Counted from the stretch's first letter, positions 18,100 to 27,815 are shown. The stretch is DNA of 64,000 nt from an uncultured Eubacteriales bacterium (GCA_900547295.1 URGK01000001.1:1-64000); one strand, 5' to 3'. Notes: a model not told the origin generated them from the letters alone. A program made the numbers and translations.

Positions 18100-19749
18100 A
18101 TGAAGAAACTTTTGCTATGGATATGTCTTGCAGTATTTCTGTTTCTTTGTGTCTGTACAATGTGGTTTTTACAGCTTTTTACCGAAGCCGACATGTCAGC
18201 GCAGTATATTGACTGGCAGTCATCCGTCAAAATCAATGCAGACAATTCAGAGACCGAACCGGATTATTCCAAACCACCGGAAAAAGGCGACAGATTTCGT
18301 CTTGAAACAATCATCCCTGAAAATGATGAATACGGCAATCTGATCTTTGAAACTGCAGGGCTTGCGCTTACTGTCAGTATAAACGGTGAAAAGGTATGGG
18401 AATCTGTGGCTTCTGTTCCAAAGGATGCAGCAAATCAGACACAGGCTGTCATTCCTCTGCCTCCTGATACCGAGTGCCATCTGACAATGCTTTGTCAGAT
18501 CACGAATACCGAAGCCCTCGTTTTTCCACCGCTTCCAAGGTTCGTGCCGGTTGATGCGGCTATGATTGACAGCTACGCTTATGCCAACTACTACGGCATA
18601 CCTGCGGGCGCCACCGCGTTTATTTCTCTGATGATAGCCGGGCTTTTCCTTATAACTCTGCTGCGCAGGAACCCGAATATGAGTCTGATACCCCTGTTTA
18701 TTACAGCGGCAGGGCTGACAATGCAATGGATTACCAAAGGAATGGGACACTTTTTCATTAACGATAGTTTTGTTGATATTCTGAACCGGCAGGAGTTCAG
18801 TTTTCTGTTCATTGCTTTACTTGTTGTCTATGTTATTATGAACAGACGGCGCAGATTCCTGAAACATTTCGGTATGTTTTCTGCTGCAAGCGCTGCCGCA
18901 CTTCTGATTGCCTGTTTCATATCAGCAGTCTCAGACGGATATCTTTCGGCATATGTCAGAGAGCTGTTTACAGATATTGCAGAGTACGGGCTTTATGATA
19001 ATCTTGTATACTGGATTACAGTATGGTTCACTACAATATGCGCCGCAATTTCTCTATACTCCATCATGGACTCCTTTATTGCGCAGCAGCTCAAGGCAAA
19101 GGAGCTGCAGCTGCATAATAAAATGGTTATGGACAGCTATCTTGCCATCAAAAGCAAAATGATCAAAAACGCTGCAATCCGCCATGAAGCAAACCACAGA
19201 CTTATTGCGCTTGATTCTCTGTACAAAAAACAGGACTATGATGCGCTAGGCAAAATGCTGGAGGAAATGAAACAGCAAAGCATCTGTTTTGCAAAAACGC
19301 AGTTTACCGAAAACTTCACAGTCAATGCCATATTACAGGATGCTTCTCATCGCGCAGCGCAGGCAGATATACGTTTTGACGCCTATGCTGCCGTCCCTGC
19401 CTCGCTTGCCGTAACCGAACAGGATCTGTGCGAGCTTCTGATGAATATGCTGGACAATGCGATTGAAGCTGCGACAGCTTGTGAGCCGGCAGACAGATTT
19501 ATCCGTTTTCATATTGAAGAAAAGAATGACTTTGTCGCTATAAAATGCGAAAACTCCTGCACAGGAGATTTAAAACAGGACAGATACGGTAAATTTATTA
19601 CCACAAAAGAAGAACCTGAAACACACGGCTTCGGCTTAAAGATTATGAACAGCATTGCGCAGAAGCATAACAGCATTCTTGATATAAGTATCTCTGACAA
19701 CTGTATATTTACTGTGCAGACAGCTCTTAAACTGCCAAAACACAACTAG
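18100..19749 (+). CDS. GHKL sensor histidine kinase with 7TM-type sensor
   Basis: 549 residues. An N-terminal membrane helix (about 4-26) is followed by an extracellular beta-rich domain (about 30-165), then six to seven membrane helices (about 170-340), a layout like 7TM-DISM receptors. The cytoplasmic part carries the phosphorylated-His box IRHEANHRL (about 365), an N box LLMNMLDNAIEAA and a G box THGFGLKIM, typical of the AgrC/GHKL (HPK10) class that pairs with LytTR regulators. Ribosome site AAGGAGGGG. Its partner is probably the convergent LytTR regulator next door. The ligand is unknown. Confidence 0.85.
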   Translation: MKKLLLWICLAVFLFLCVCTMWFLQLFTEADMSAQYIDWQSSVKINADNSETEPDYSKPPEKGDRFRLETIIPENDEYGNLIFETAGLALTVSINGEKVWESVASVPKDAANQTQAVIPLPPDTECHLTMLCQITNTEALVFPPLPRFVPVDAAMIDSYAYANYYGIPAGATAFISLMIAGLFLITLLRRNPNMSLIPLFITAAGLTMQWITKGMGHFFINDSFVDILNRQEFSFLFIALLVVYVIMNRRRRFLKHFGMFSAASAAALLIACFISAVSDGYLSAYVRELFTDIAEYGLYDNLVYWITVWFTTICAAISLYSIMDSFIAQQLKAKELQLHNKMVMDSYLAIKSKMIKNAAIRHEANHRLIALDSLYKKQDYDALGKMLEEMKQQSICFAKTQFTENFTVNAILQDASHRAAQADIRFDAYAAVPASLAVTEQDLCELLMNMLDNAIEAATACEPADRFIRFHIEEKNDFVAIKCENSCTGDLKQDRYGKFITTKEEPETHGFGLKIMNSIAQKHNSILDISISDNCIFTVQTALKLPKHN

Positions 19750-19756
19750 CCGCTGC

Positions 19757-19790
19757 AAAAGGGACACCGGCTTAACGATGTCCCTTTTTT
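19757..19790. terminator. Bidirectional terminator between kinase and response regulator
   Basis: AAAAGGGACA pairs with TGTCCCTTTT around a 12-nt loop, with T tract on both strands. It sits in the 40-bp convergent gap and overlaps the regulator stop codon. Confidence 0.85.
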
Positions 19791-20502
19791 ACTGGTTGAT
19801 ATATCGTACAAATGCACTTTGAAACGCCTGATAATATGCTCTCCCTACAGGTACAACTTCACCGCTTTTAAGGTGCAGTTCCTTGCGTTCTATTTTTTGT
19901 ACTTCATTTAAATTCACAATATAACTGTTGTGACAGCGGGCAAAGTACCCTGAAGGCAGCTGTTTTTCAAGCTCTGTCAGAGAGATATAGTATGAATCGT
20001 TTCTCCTGCTCTGATGAATAACAACATTGTGATTGTAGCTCTCTGCATATTTAATATCCGCAATCGGCAGATGCAGTATTTTGTTCCCTATACGCAGTAC
20101 CGCAGTCTTAGGTAAATGATTCAGTTTTAAATCAGTATGCATCGCATCGGCAAGCATCTCTTTTCGAACAGGTTTCAGCAGAAAGTGAACCGGCTGAACA
20201 CTGTACCCGTCGGGAAGATAATCCTCATAAGCTGTAACGAAGATTATAGAAACCCTATTGTTTCTGGCTCTCAGGGAACGGGCAAGTTCTATTCCTGTCA
20301 TACCGTCCATCTTAATATCCAGAATCAGCAAATCAAACGGGCATCTGTCTGCATTAAGCTGTTCTTCAAGCTCTCCGGCGGCTGCAAACTCTGTCAGTTC
20401 ATATTCAATATTATCTTCTGTCAGGATCTGGCGGCAAAGAGCAGAAAGCTCCTCCCTCATTGTATCATTGTCATCACAGACAGCTACACGATATATTCTC
20501 AT
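19789..20502 (-). CDS. LytTR-family response regulator
   Basis: 237 residues. The receiver domain has CDDND acidic pocket, phospho-acceptor Asp in LLILDIKMDGMTG and Lys in LLKPVRKEML. The C-terminal LytTR DNA-binding domain (about 135-237) contains YISLTELEKQLP, FARCHNSYIVNL and GRAYY. The frame extends 4 codons upstream to a GTG, but the ATG at 20502 is preferred because GGGTGA sits 6 nt upstream. It follows the symporter gene by 40 nt on the same strand and is convergent with the GHKL kinase. Probable target: direct repeats at 17925-17955. Confidence 0.9.
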   Translation of the reverse strand: MRIYRVAVCDDNDTMREELSALCRQILTEDNIEYELTEFAAAGELEEQLNADRCPFDLLILDIKMDGMTGIELARSLRARNNRVSIIFVTAYEDYLPDGYSVQPVHFLLKPVRKEMLADAMHTDLKLNHLPKTAVLRIGNKILHLPIADIKYAESYNHNVVIHQSRRNDSYYISLTELEKQLPSGYFARCHNSYIVNLNEVQKIERKELHLKSGEVVPVGRAYYQAFQSAFVRYINQ

Positions 20503-20542
20503 AATTTCACCCACTGTTTAAATTTATCAAAACATAAATAAT

Positions 20543-21922
20543 TTATTTTTTTCTCTCTGCCAGCTGTCTTTGAATTTCTTCAAATCTGGCTCTGGTTATA
20601 GGGTATTTTTTCATACAGACAAGCGCAAAAATCAGAAATACTGCCGGAAGAACAGTTACCGAAAGCTCTACGGCTTTAAGGGCTGTTTCTGTCTGTACTG
20701 CCGCGTTTCCGTCAAAGCCTGCAAGCTGCAGAATAATACCAAGAAGCTGCGCGCCTATACCTGCCGCAAGAGCTTCTACCAGTCCCTGCAGGGAAACTAT
20801 TACGCCCTGTCTCTGATGACCTGTTTCCAGCTCATCGTATTCGCATACATCATAGATAATTGCCGGCATAAGCTGCCAGTATATTGATGTGGATATACTA
20901 ACAAACAGCATAAATACAAAAAGCAATACCGGGGTATCAGCTCCGACAAAAAACATAAGGGTTATACCTGCCGCTCCGACAATAAAATCCAGCATCAGCG
21001 CAGTACGCTTGTCTGTTTTGCGGCTTACCTGCTTAACCACCAGAATAAGCAGTATTGCAATCACCGTCTTGTAGAGAAACATCATCGAAATCTCTTTTGC
21101 GTCCATCTTCTGGTTATATGTAAAATAGTACATTAGATCTGATGACAGCATGGCATTGCATATAAGCGTGAACAGGCTGGTAAGCATCAGATATATGACC
21201 GGTTTAAGTTTAATAACCTCCAGATACTCGCCAAACAGCTCTTTCATACGAAGCTTAGGCAATACACTTCGATCCTCCCGCGCGCAGGGGAGGTCTCTTC
21301 CCTTTGAGGCGCGCACTGTGATTAATATGGATACAGTTGAGGTAATACCCACAAGAGCTCCTGTGCACGACCACGCAGCCTCAAGGCTAAGCCCTCTTTC
21401 AACAAAGAAGTCTGCCATTAAAGAAGGCAGCACCATACCGACTAGGGTTCCTGTCATATTAAGAATTGAGGCATATGAACGCAGGTCTGTCCTCTCATGA
21501 TAATCCTGTGTATACTCTGCTCCAAGCGCAAGATGCGGGACAAAAAATCCTGTAAATGCAGTCCAGAAAATCATCAGAACTGCACCATAATAAAGTGGTT
21601 TAATTGCCGGGATAATATCAAGCGCCGTAAAAAGCAGGAATATAGACGCTCCCAGAGCAGGAGCCATAGCTGCCAGAAATGGTCTGCGCCGTCCCCATCT
21701 GCTGGCGCAGTTGTCACTCAGATATCCGATTATCGGATTGATTATTGTGTTCCATACCGAGCCCACGATTATGATTGTTCCTGCCGCTGCCGGTTCAATC
21801 CCCGCAACAGTAGTCAGAAAAAACAGCAGAAACGTATTAACAAAGGAATATGTTGCCGAATCCCCAAAGGACGCGGAAGCATATCCCAGTTTTACTGCCA
21901 GTGTCATTTTGTTTGTCTTCAT
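20543..21922 (-). CDS. GPH-family (MelB-like) cation-coupled sugar symporter
   Basis: 459 residues with about 12 membrane helices. The start KLGYASASFGDSATYSFVNTFLLFF and the loop YLSDNCASRWGRRRPFL are characteristic of the glycoside-pentoside-hexuronide:cation symporter family (MFS fold). Substrate not predictable; no glycosidase neighbours. Co-directional with the LytTR regulator 40 nt downstream, so the two may be one transcript. Confidence 0.85.
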   Translation of the reverse strand: MKTNKMTLAVKLGYASASFGDSATYSFVNTFLLFFLTTVAGIEPAAAGTIIIVGSVWNTIINPIIGYLSDNCASRWGRRRPFLAAMAPALGASIFLLFTALDIIPAIKPLYYGAVLMIFWTAFTGFFVPHLALGAEYTQDYHERTDLRSYASILNMTGTLVGMVLPSLMADFFVERGLSLEAAWSCTGALVGITSTVSILITVRASKGRDLPCAREDRSVLPKLRMKELFGEYLEVIKLKPVIYLMLTSLFTLICNAMLSSDLMYYFTYNQKMDAKEISMMFLYKTVIAILLILVVKQVSRKTDKRTALMLDFIVGAAGITLMFFVGADTPVLLFVFMLFVSISTSIYWQLMPAIIYDVCEYDELETGHQRQGVIVSLQGLVEALAAGIGAQLLGIILQLAGFDGNAAVQTETALKAVELSVTVLPAVFLIFALVCMKKYPITRARFEEIQRQLAERKK

Positions 21923-21959
21923 AAATCTCCTTAGCTACTATTAAAATATCATATAATCT

Positions 21960-21988
21960 ATTCTATACTTATATAACAATCTTTTCAA
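21960..21988 (-). promoter_or_regulatory. Promoter of the symporter/response-regulator unit
   Basis: TTGAAA and TAGAAT on the minus strand, 17 bp apart, ending 38 nt before the symporter ATG. Confidence 0.55.
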
Positions 21989-22175
21989 ACTTTTTTTATA
22001 GTTTTTGTTTCAATTTGTTCCATCATCATTTTCTATAAAAATACCGAGGAACAAGTCCCTGGTGTTTTTATATATTAAACAAAATGTCAACAGTCTCTGC
22101 AGAAATTTATTCACTGATTTTTTGCAGTTTTACAGGAGAAGGAAATCTGTTCAGGTATTTTTGCATATAAAAAAA

Positions 22176-22287
22176 GTGGAAATGTACGGAATTGAAATTC
22201 CTATTTCCACATATCGCACGCAAGGTGCGATAACATTCAAGGTACTTTCTTTGAAACATACGGAAATATCTGCAAGTCGATATTTCC
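22176..22287. repeat. Cluster of tandem stem-loops in an intergenic gap
   Basis: Three good hairpins occur in succession: GTGGAAAT/ATTTCCAC (22176-22210) enclosing GGAATT/AATTCC, TATCGCAC/GTGCGATA (22212-22232) and GGAAATATC/GATATTTCC (22262-22287), with a weaker TTCAA/TTGAA pair between. They lie just beyond the aminotransferase terminator in the 414-bp gap before the symporter gene. No coding frame or known RNA family recognised. Confidence 0.5.
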
Positions 22288-22294
22288 TATGTTA

Positions 22295-22325
22295 TAAAAA
22301 AGGGTCCTGCCCGGACCCTTTTTTA
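22295..22325 (-). terminator. Intrinsic terminator of the aminotransferase gene
   Basis: AAAAAAGGGTCC pairs with GGACCCTTTTTT around a short loop; T runs on both strands. It begins 12 nt after the aminotransferase stop. Confidence 0.9.
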
Positions 22326-22336
22326 TATATATGTAA

Positions 22337-23692
22337 TTACATGTTAGCTACGATAGCATCTTCAAATATCTTAAGACCTGCTTCCATCTGCTCATCAGTT
22401 ACGCAAAGCGGGCAAAGGAATCTGATTACGTTGTTGTATGTTCCTGCTGCTTCGAGTAATAAACCGTTGTTCATAGCAGTCTGTACGATCTTTCCTACTA
22501 ATTCAGCGTTAGGTTCTTTAGTTTCCTTGCTCTTAACGAATTCAACACCCATCATAGCGCCAAGACCTCTAACGTCGCCTACTACTTCGTACTTGTCTTT
22601 CCATTCGTTGAATCTCTTCATGCCAACTTCTGCAATGTGCATAGCTTTTGCAGGATAGTCATCTCTCTGCATTACTTCTGCAACCTTTAATGCTGATGCT
22701 GCTGATAATGCGTTAGCACCGAAAGTACCGCCGATTGTGCCGCCTGTTACAGCGTCCATAACCTCTGCTCTTGCAGTTACTGCTGATAATGGTAATCCAG
22801 CGCCGATTGACTTAGCTGTAGTCATAATATCAGGAGCTGCGCCTGCTTCTGCGAAATACTGTGAAGCAAACATCTTACCTGATCTTGCCCAACCGCACTG
22901 TACTTCGTCACAAATCATTAAGATACCGTGTTCGTCACAGATTTTTCTAACTGCCTTAACCCATTCGATTGGAGCAGGAACAAATCCGCCTTCGCCCTGT
23001 ACAGGTTCGAATACGATTGCTGCGCATGCATCATAAGGAGTAGCTTCGATAAATACGTCTTCTAATTTCTTTACATAGTAGTTGATAGCTTCTGCTTCTG
23101 TCATATTGCCGGGAGCTCTGTAAAGGTTAGGGAATTCTGCTCTGTATACGCCATCAGGGAAAGGTCCCATGCCTACTGCATATGCCTTCTTAGCAGTCAT
23201 TGTCATTGTTAATGATGTTCTGCCGTGGAATGCACCTGTGAATACGATGATGTTAGGTCTGCCAGTGTAGTTTCTTGCAATCTTAACAGCGTTTTCGTCT
23301 GCTTCTGAACCTGAGCATACGAACATTGTCTTTTTCTGGTCACCCTTAACAGGAACGATTTCGTTCATCTTCTCTGCTAATGCAACATAACCTTCGTGAG
23401 TTGTGATGTTGAACATTGAGTGGAAGAACTTATCAGCCTGTTCTTTAACAGCTTCGATACATTCAGGGTTGCTGTATCCGATGTTTAATACGCCTACGCC
23501 GCCAATCCAGTCAAGGAAGATGTTGCCGTCAACGTCTTCGAACATAGCGCCTTCGCCTCTTTTGATTACTGCTTTGTAAGCAGTTCCGATACCGTTAGGA
23601 ACAGCCTTTGCTCTTCTGTCCATGATTTCCTGGCCTTTTGGTCCCGGAAGTGTGCCGGTTACGATTTTAGGTAATGCTTCTCTTAATGACAT
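22337..23692 (-). CDS. gabT: Class III PLP aminotransferase, 4-aminobutyrate type
   Basis: 451 residues, usual length. It transfers the amino group of GABA or a similar omega-amino acid to 2-oxoglutarate using PLP. Visible features are SGSEADENAVKIAR (PLP phosphate pocket), GAFHGRT, EPVQGEGGF, the Asp in LMICDEVQCGWARSG that contacts the pyridine N, and the Schiff-base Lys in TTAKSIGAGLPLSAV. An AGGAGG lies 8 nt upstream of ATG. Codon use is conspicuously uniform (GAA, GCT, GTA), consistent with high expression. It is monocistronic by promoter and terminator. Other omega-amino acid substrates (for example ornithine or beta-alanine) cannot be excluded. Confidence 0.88.
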   Translation of the reverse strand: MSLREALPKIVTGTLPGPKGQEIMDRRAKAVPNGIGTAYKAVIKRGEGAMFEDVDGNIFLDWIGGVGVLNIGYSNPECIEAVKEQADKFFHSMFNITTHEGYVALAEKMNEIVPVKGDQKKTMFVCSGSEADENAVKIARNYTGRPNIIVFTGAFHGRTSLTMTMTAKKAYAVGMGPFPDGVYRAEFPNLYRAPGNMTEAEAINYYVKKLEDVFIEATPYDACAAIVFEPVQGEGGFVPAPIEWVKAVRKICDEHGILMICDEVQCGWARSGKMFASQYFAEAGAAPDIMTTAKSIGAGLPLSAVTARAEVMDAVTGGTIGGTFGANALSAASALKVAEVMQRDDYPAKAMHIAEVGMKRFNEWKDKYEVVGDVRGLGAMMGVEFVKSKETKEPNAELVGKIVQTAMNNGLLLEAAGTYNNVIRFLCPLCVTDEQMEAGLKIFEDAIVANM

Positions 23693-23756
23693 TTTAATTT
23701 CCTCCTGATTATTATATATTTAAACTTAACGTTTTAATATTACTGTACCTTAGTTC

Positions 23757-23785
23757 ATTATATCCTTTTATATATATCTTTTCAA
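23757..23785 (-). promoter_or_regulatory. Promoter of the aminotransferase gene
   Basis: TTGAAA and TATAAT on the minus strand, 17 bp apart, 64 nt before the ATG. Two copies of TTTGTCAT lie just upstream (about 23784-23825) and could be an operator. Confidence 0.65.
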
Positions 23786-23824
23786 ATGACAAACTTGCTG
23801 ACTTTATCTTATTAGTATGACAAA

Positions 23825-25474
23825 TTAGTCATTATCGCTGGTTATGACTGAGCCCAGGTTCAAAGAGTCCTTCTGAAGCGCCAGAACCAGATCATTTATT
23901 CTCGACATTTTTTCAGGTGAAATCTTCTCGCCCATAACAAGTCCCGTGTTGTAAAGCAGGTTTTCAATCTGATCGTGTATCTCTATAATTCTCTGCTTTG
24001 TCGCCTCAACAGCTTCATTATCTATGGCATCCTCGTAGATTTCCTCTTTGCTTACAATCTCAGTCTTTTTGAGTTCAAATTCGGAAACGCCTGTAACCAC
24101 CACAGGGTCGTAACCGAGTCTTTCTCTGATTGAAGCTGCAAGGGCTTCCTTTGACTCCAGCTCGCCGTGGACTAAAAACAGCTGCTTAGGCTTAACCTTA
24201 AATCCGGAAAGCCAGCCTAAAAGGCCCTCTTTGTCCGCATGTCCCGAAAAGCCTTCAAGGTTATATATTTCGGCATTGACGTGAACTGCCTCACCGAAAA
24301 GCACAACGTCCTTCTGGCCCTCTGTAAGCATTCTGCCTAAGGTTCCCTCCGCCTGATATCCTACAAATATTACGCTTGATTTAGGGTCCCACAGATTGTG
24401 CTTCAGATGATGTCTGATTCTGCCCGCTTCGCACATGCCGCTGGCGGATATGATTATCTTAGGCTTTCTGTCCATATTGAGAGCCTGAGACTCTGCCGTA
24501 GATCTGGTAAATCTCAGATTAGGGAAATCCAGCGGATTGTCACCCTTTAATATATATGCTTTGGTTTCCTCGTCAAACACCTGCGCGTTTCTTCTGAACA
24601 CCTCTGTTGCACTGGTTGCCATAGGGCTGTCTATATACACGGTAAGCTTTTCGAGCTCGTCCTTGTATTCAGGTCTTTCGAGATAAAACCTGTTGAATTC
24701 ATAGATAAGCTCCTGCGTCCTGCCTACCGCAAATGACGGTATGACAACGGTGCCGCCTCTTCTGGTTGTTTTGATTACTATATCCAGAAGCTGCTCTATG
24801 CTTGTGGCATTCTCAGGGTGAAGTCTGTTGCCGTAGGTGGATTCCATAATTACATAATCGGCTTTTTTGATTATTGTAGGGTCTCTTAATATCGGTCTGT
24901 CCAGTACACCTAAGTCCCCTGAAAATACTGTCTTGTAAACGTTGTCATCTTCGGCTGTCCAAAGCTCTATTATTGCTGAGCCGAGAATATGTCCCGCATC
25001 ATTGAAAACAACTTTCATTTCGTCATTTATCTCAAAGAGCTGGTCATACATAACCGGTCTGACATATTTGAGGGTTTCTTCGGAATCTTTTACTGTATAC
25101 AGCGGTTCAACGGGTTTCCTGCCGGCTCTTTCGTTTTTGCGGCTCTGCCATTCGGCTTCTTTTTCGTGTATAAATCCGCTGTCTTTGAGCATTACCTCAA
25201 GCAGATCCGCCGTAGCGTCTGTACAGTAAATAGCTCCTTTAAATCCTCTCTTTACCAGTAGCGGCAGTCTGCCGCAGTGGTCTATATGCGCATGACTCAG
25301 TACCACGCACTCGATTTCTGCCGGATCAAACGGAAACGGCTCCTCATTTAATGCGTCCTGCGCTTTTCCTCCCTGAAACTGGCCGCAGTCAAGAAGTATC
25401 TTGTGGTTCTCTGTCGAAAGCAGATGACACGAACCTGTTACTCCCGCTGCAGCTCCGCAAAACTTAATCTTCAT
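23825..25474 (-). CDS. Metallo-beta-lactamase fold / beta-CASP RNA-processing nuclease
   Basis: 549 residues. Motif 2 SHAHIDHCGRLP gives the zinc ligands, with GAAAGVTGSCH and DCG upstream, GHILGSA and FSGDLG further on. The beta-CASP part shows VIPSFAVGRTQEL, IIISASGMCEAGRI and GFSGHADKEGLL, and an RMMBL-type end (LFLVHGEL). This is the CPSF-like/RNase J-related exonuclease family that acts on RNA. Twenty nt downstream of pncB in the same direction, so likely co-transcribed. Confidence 0.9.
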   Translation of the reverse strand: MKIKFCGAAAGVTGSCHLLSTENHKILLDCGQFQGGKAQDALNEEPFPFDPAEIECVVLSHAHIDHCGRLPLLVKRGFKGAIYCTDATADLLEVMLKDSGFIHEKEAEWQSRKNERAGRKPVEPLYTVKDSEETLKYVRPVMYDQLFEINDEMKVVFNDAGHILGSAIIELWTAEDDNVYKTVFSGDLGVLDRPILRDPTIIKKADYVIMESTYGNRLHPENATSIEQLLDIVIKTTRRGGTVVIPSFAVGRTQELIYEFNRFYLERPEYKDELEKLTVYIDSPMATSATEVFRRNAQVFDEETKAYILKGDNPLDFPNLRFTRSTAESQALNMDRKPKIIISASGMCEAGRIRHHLKHNLWDPKSSVIFVGYQAEGTLGRMLTEGQKDVVLFGEAVHVNAEIYNLEGFSGHADKEGLLGWLSGFKVKPKQLFLVHGELESKEALAASIRERLGYDPVVVTGVSEFELKKTEIVSKEEIYEDAIDNEAVEATKQRIIEIHDQIENLLYNTGLVMGEKISPEKMSRINDLVLALQKDSLNLGSVITSDND

Positions 25475-25494
25475 AACTCAATCTTCTCCTTAAA

Positions 25495-26931
25495 TTAGAA
25501 AGTATGCTCGCTTATTATACGGTTTTTCATTTCCCATAAATCCTGTGACAGATCCACATAGTATGTCTGCGGATTGTCAAATCTCAGCATTTCATCCCAC
25601 AGTGTGTCAATCTGTTCTGCACAGTAGGTTCTGATTTCGTCAACTGACGGGCTTTCGTATACCTTAACCCCCTTGTCAAACAGCTTGACTCTGAGATTTT
25701 TCACATAGAAATTGCACAGCTTTTTCTTTTTCCATACTGCCTTAGGGTCAAATATTTCATATCCGTCCTCTTCAGGAATTGTTTCTCCGTCTAAGGTTAT
25801 AACGTCGGCAAGCGCCTTGTTGGTTGTCTTGTCGTAAATTCTGAAAACGCTCTTGAAACCCGGATTTGTAATCTTCTCAACGTTTTCGCTTATCTTCATT
25901 TTAGGTGTCATTACGCCGTCTTTCTCGAGCGCCGCCAGCTTGTATACGCCGCCGAAAACAGGCTCCGATTTGGCAGTAATAAGTCTTTCGCCTACGCCAA
26001 AGGAATTGATACAGGCGCCTTCAAGCAGCACATCTCTGATTATATACTCGTCAAGAGAATTTGATACAACTATGCTGCACTCTTCAAACCCTGCATCATC
26101 CAGCATTTTTCTCGCCTGCTTGGTCAGGTAAGTCACATCGCCTGAGTCTATTCTTATTCCCATCTTTGACGGTTTCATTTCCTTAAAGACTCTGATTGCT
26201 GCCGGAACTCCCGATTTGAGTACATTGTAGGTATCTACAAGCAGTACGCAGTTGTCCGGATATATCTCTGCATATTTTTTAAATGCCTCATATTCGTTTT
26301 CGTACATCTGCACCCAGCTGTGAGCCATTGTTCCCAGCGCCGCAATACCGTCGTCTCTGTCGGAAATTGTACAGGCTGTACCTATGCAGCCGCCTATATA
26401 TGCCGCTCTGGCACCGTAAACTGCCGCCGCCGTACCGTGTGCTCTTCTTGTGCCGAATTCCATCACGCCTCTGCCCTTTGCGGATCTTACAATTCTGTTT
26501 GCTTTAGTTGCAATAAGGCTCTGATGATTTATAAGAAGGAGAATCATTGATTCTACAAACTGCGCCTGAATGATAGGGCCTTTTACTGTAACTATAGGCT
26601 CCTGCGGGAATATCGGCGTGCCTTCGGGAACCGCCCATACGTCACAGGAGAATTTGAAGTTTCTGAGATATTCAAGGAATTCCTCGCAGAACATCCCCTT
26701 GCTTCTTAAAAAGTCTATGTCTTTGTCTGTAAACTTCAGGTTGTCCAGATAGTCTATCATCTGCTCTACGCCTGCCATTACGGCAAATCCGCCGCCATCG
26801 GGAACGGATCTGAAGAACATATCAAAATATGCGATATCATCTGCCATACCTGTTTCAAAATAACCATTGGCCATAGTAAGCTCATAAAAATCTGTCAGCA
26901 TGGTTAGATTGATTTTTTCATTGTCACCCAT
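25495..26931 (-). CDS. pncB: Nicotinate phosphoribosyltransferase
   Basis: 478 residues. It makes nicotinate mononucleotide from nicotinate and PRPP in NAD salvage. Recognisable are the N-terminal LTMLTDFYELTMANGYF, the active-site region MEFGTRRAHGT, the loop IGGCIGTACT and RIDSGDVTYLTKQARKMLDDAG, all standard for NAPRTase. Its promoter lies about 90 nt upstream; the beta-CASP nuclease follows after 20 nt. Confidence 0.95.
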   Translation of the reverse strand: MGDNEKINLTMLTDFYELTMANGYFETGMADDIAYFDMFFRSVPDGGGFAVMAGVEQMIDYLDNLKFTDKDIDFLRSKGMFCEEFLEYLRNFKFSCDVWAVPEGTPIFPQEPIVTVKGPIIQAQFVESMILLLINHQSLIATKANRIVRSAKGRGVMEFGTRRAHGTAAAVYGARAAYIGGCIGTACTISDRDDGIAALGTMAHSWVQMYENEYEAFKKYAEIYPDNCVLLVDTYNVLKSGVPAAIRVFKEMKPSKMGIRIDSGDVTYLTKQARKMLDDAGFEECSIVVSNSLDEYIIRDVLLEGACINSFGVGERLITAKSEPVFGGVYKLAALEKDGVMTPKMKISENVEKITNPGFKSVFRIYDKTTNKALADVITLDGETIPEEDGYEIFDPKAVWKKKKLCNFYVKNLRVKLFDKGVKVYESPSVDEIRTYCAEQIDTLWDEMLRFDNPQTYYVDLSQDLWEMKNRIISEHTF

Positions 26932-27023
26932 TGGATTCTTCCTCTGCTTTCATTATTTACAATTACTTTGACTGTGCAAACAAGTACTGTAATTGTTTTA
27001 AAGTGTATAGTTATGTAATTTAC

Positions 27024-27052
27024 ATTATAACACTAAATCACCCCGATGTAAA
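27024..27052 (-). promoter_or_regulatory. Promoter of pncB
   Basis: TTTACA and TATAAT on the minus strand with 17-bp spacing, about 93 nt before the ATG. Confidence 0.65.
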
Positions 27053-27132
27053 AGACTTTAAGACCCTTGAAAATGTATCACAAAACAGCAAATATGTACA
27101 TATTTCTCCCCATAAAAACAACCGCCGGGGTA

Positions 27133-27152
27133 GATATTGAAATTTCAATATC
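27133..27152. promoter_or_regulatory. Perfect 20-bp palindrome
   Basis: GATATTGAAA joined to its exact reverse complement TTTCAATATC. It sits about 80 bp upstream of the pncB promoter in a gene-free stretch (26932-27244). It could be an operator or a protein-binding dyad; no T tract follows, so it is unlikely to be a terminator. Confidence 0.35.
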
Positions 27153-27244
27153 CGCTGTTTACATATGATGCCGGTCGCAAAAAACACAAATAGAGCCGGC
27201 CCGCAACCGTCTCTGTGTTTGGCACTATATTTTAACCTCCTTAA

Positions 27245-27735
27245 TTATGCCACTTCTTCCTTAAGCTCATAAAGGTGAATTTCCAGCTTACCATTCTGCA
27301 TCCTGCTGTGAAGCCATCTCAGATTATGCGCCATTGCAAATATATGTCATATGTGAAATCATTCCCTGAGAATACTTTGCAAAATGCTCTGTGCGAAATC
27401 TTGCAATAGTAGCATGATCAGGAACAGAAGCGCCTTCGAGAAGATACATGTAATTGATATCACGTCTGCAGTTTTTTCGATAACCCTTGGGATATCTCCT
27501 TTCTTTCGTGATATGCATAAAGAAGTATTTTCAGAAAGACTGCGGGAGAAGCATATTTTTCTGAGGGCATTCTTTCATAGGCGCCGTACAGAGCAGTCAG
27601 GTTCATTTTCTCCACAAACTGACTGATCAGTCTCACACAGTCATTATCAGGTATTAATACCTCGAATTTAATAGGAAGTTTAAGTTGATAATCTCTGTCA
27701 TTAAGTGTATGCTGTTTTGCAGAATATTACGGTTT
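27245..27735 (-). pseudogene. Decayed IS1182-type transposase
   Basis: Three pieces of an IS1182-family transposase can be read. The N-terminus is KFEVLIPDNDCVRLISQFVE with a following FLKILLYAYHER. A second piece in a shifted frame has RRDINYMYLLEG and PDHATIARFRTEHF (the family hallmark PDHxTIxRFR). After a large internal deletion comes the C-terminal tail MAHNLRWLHSRMQNG ending at a stop at 27245. No start codon, one frameshift and loss of most of the catalytic core make it dead. Inverted ends were not identified. Confidence 0.8.
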
Positions 27736-27815
27736 TTCATATTAATGTTTTACTGCAAAATCCTGAAGTTTTATTGCTTTGGGATTTTGTTGTTTTTTCA
27801 GTACATAAGCACACA

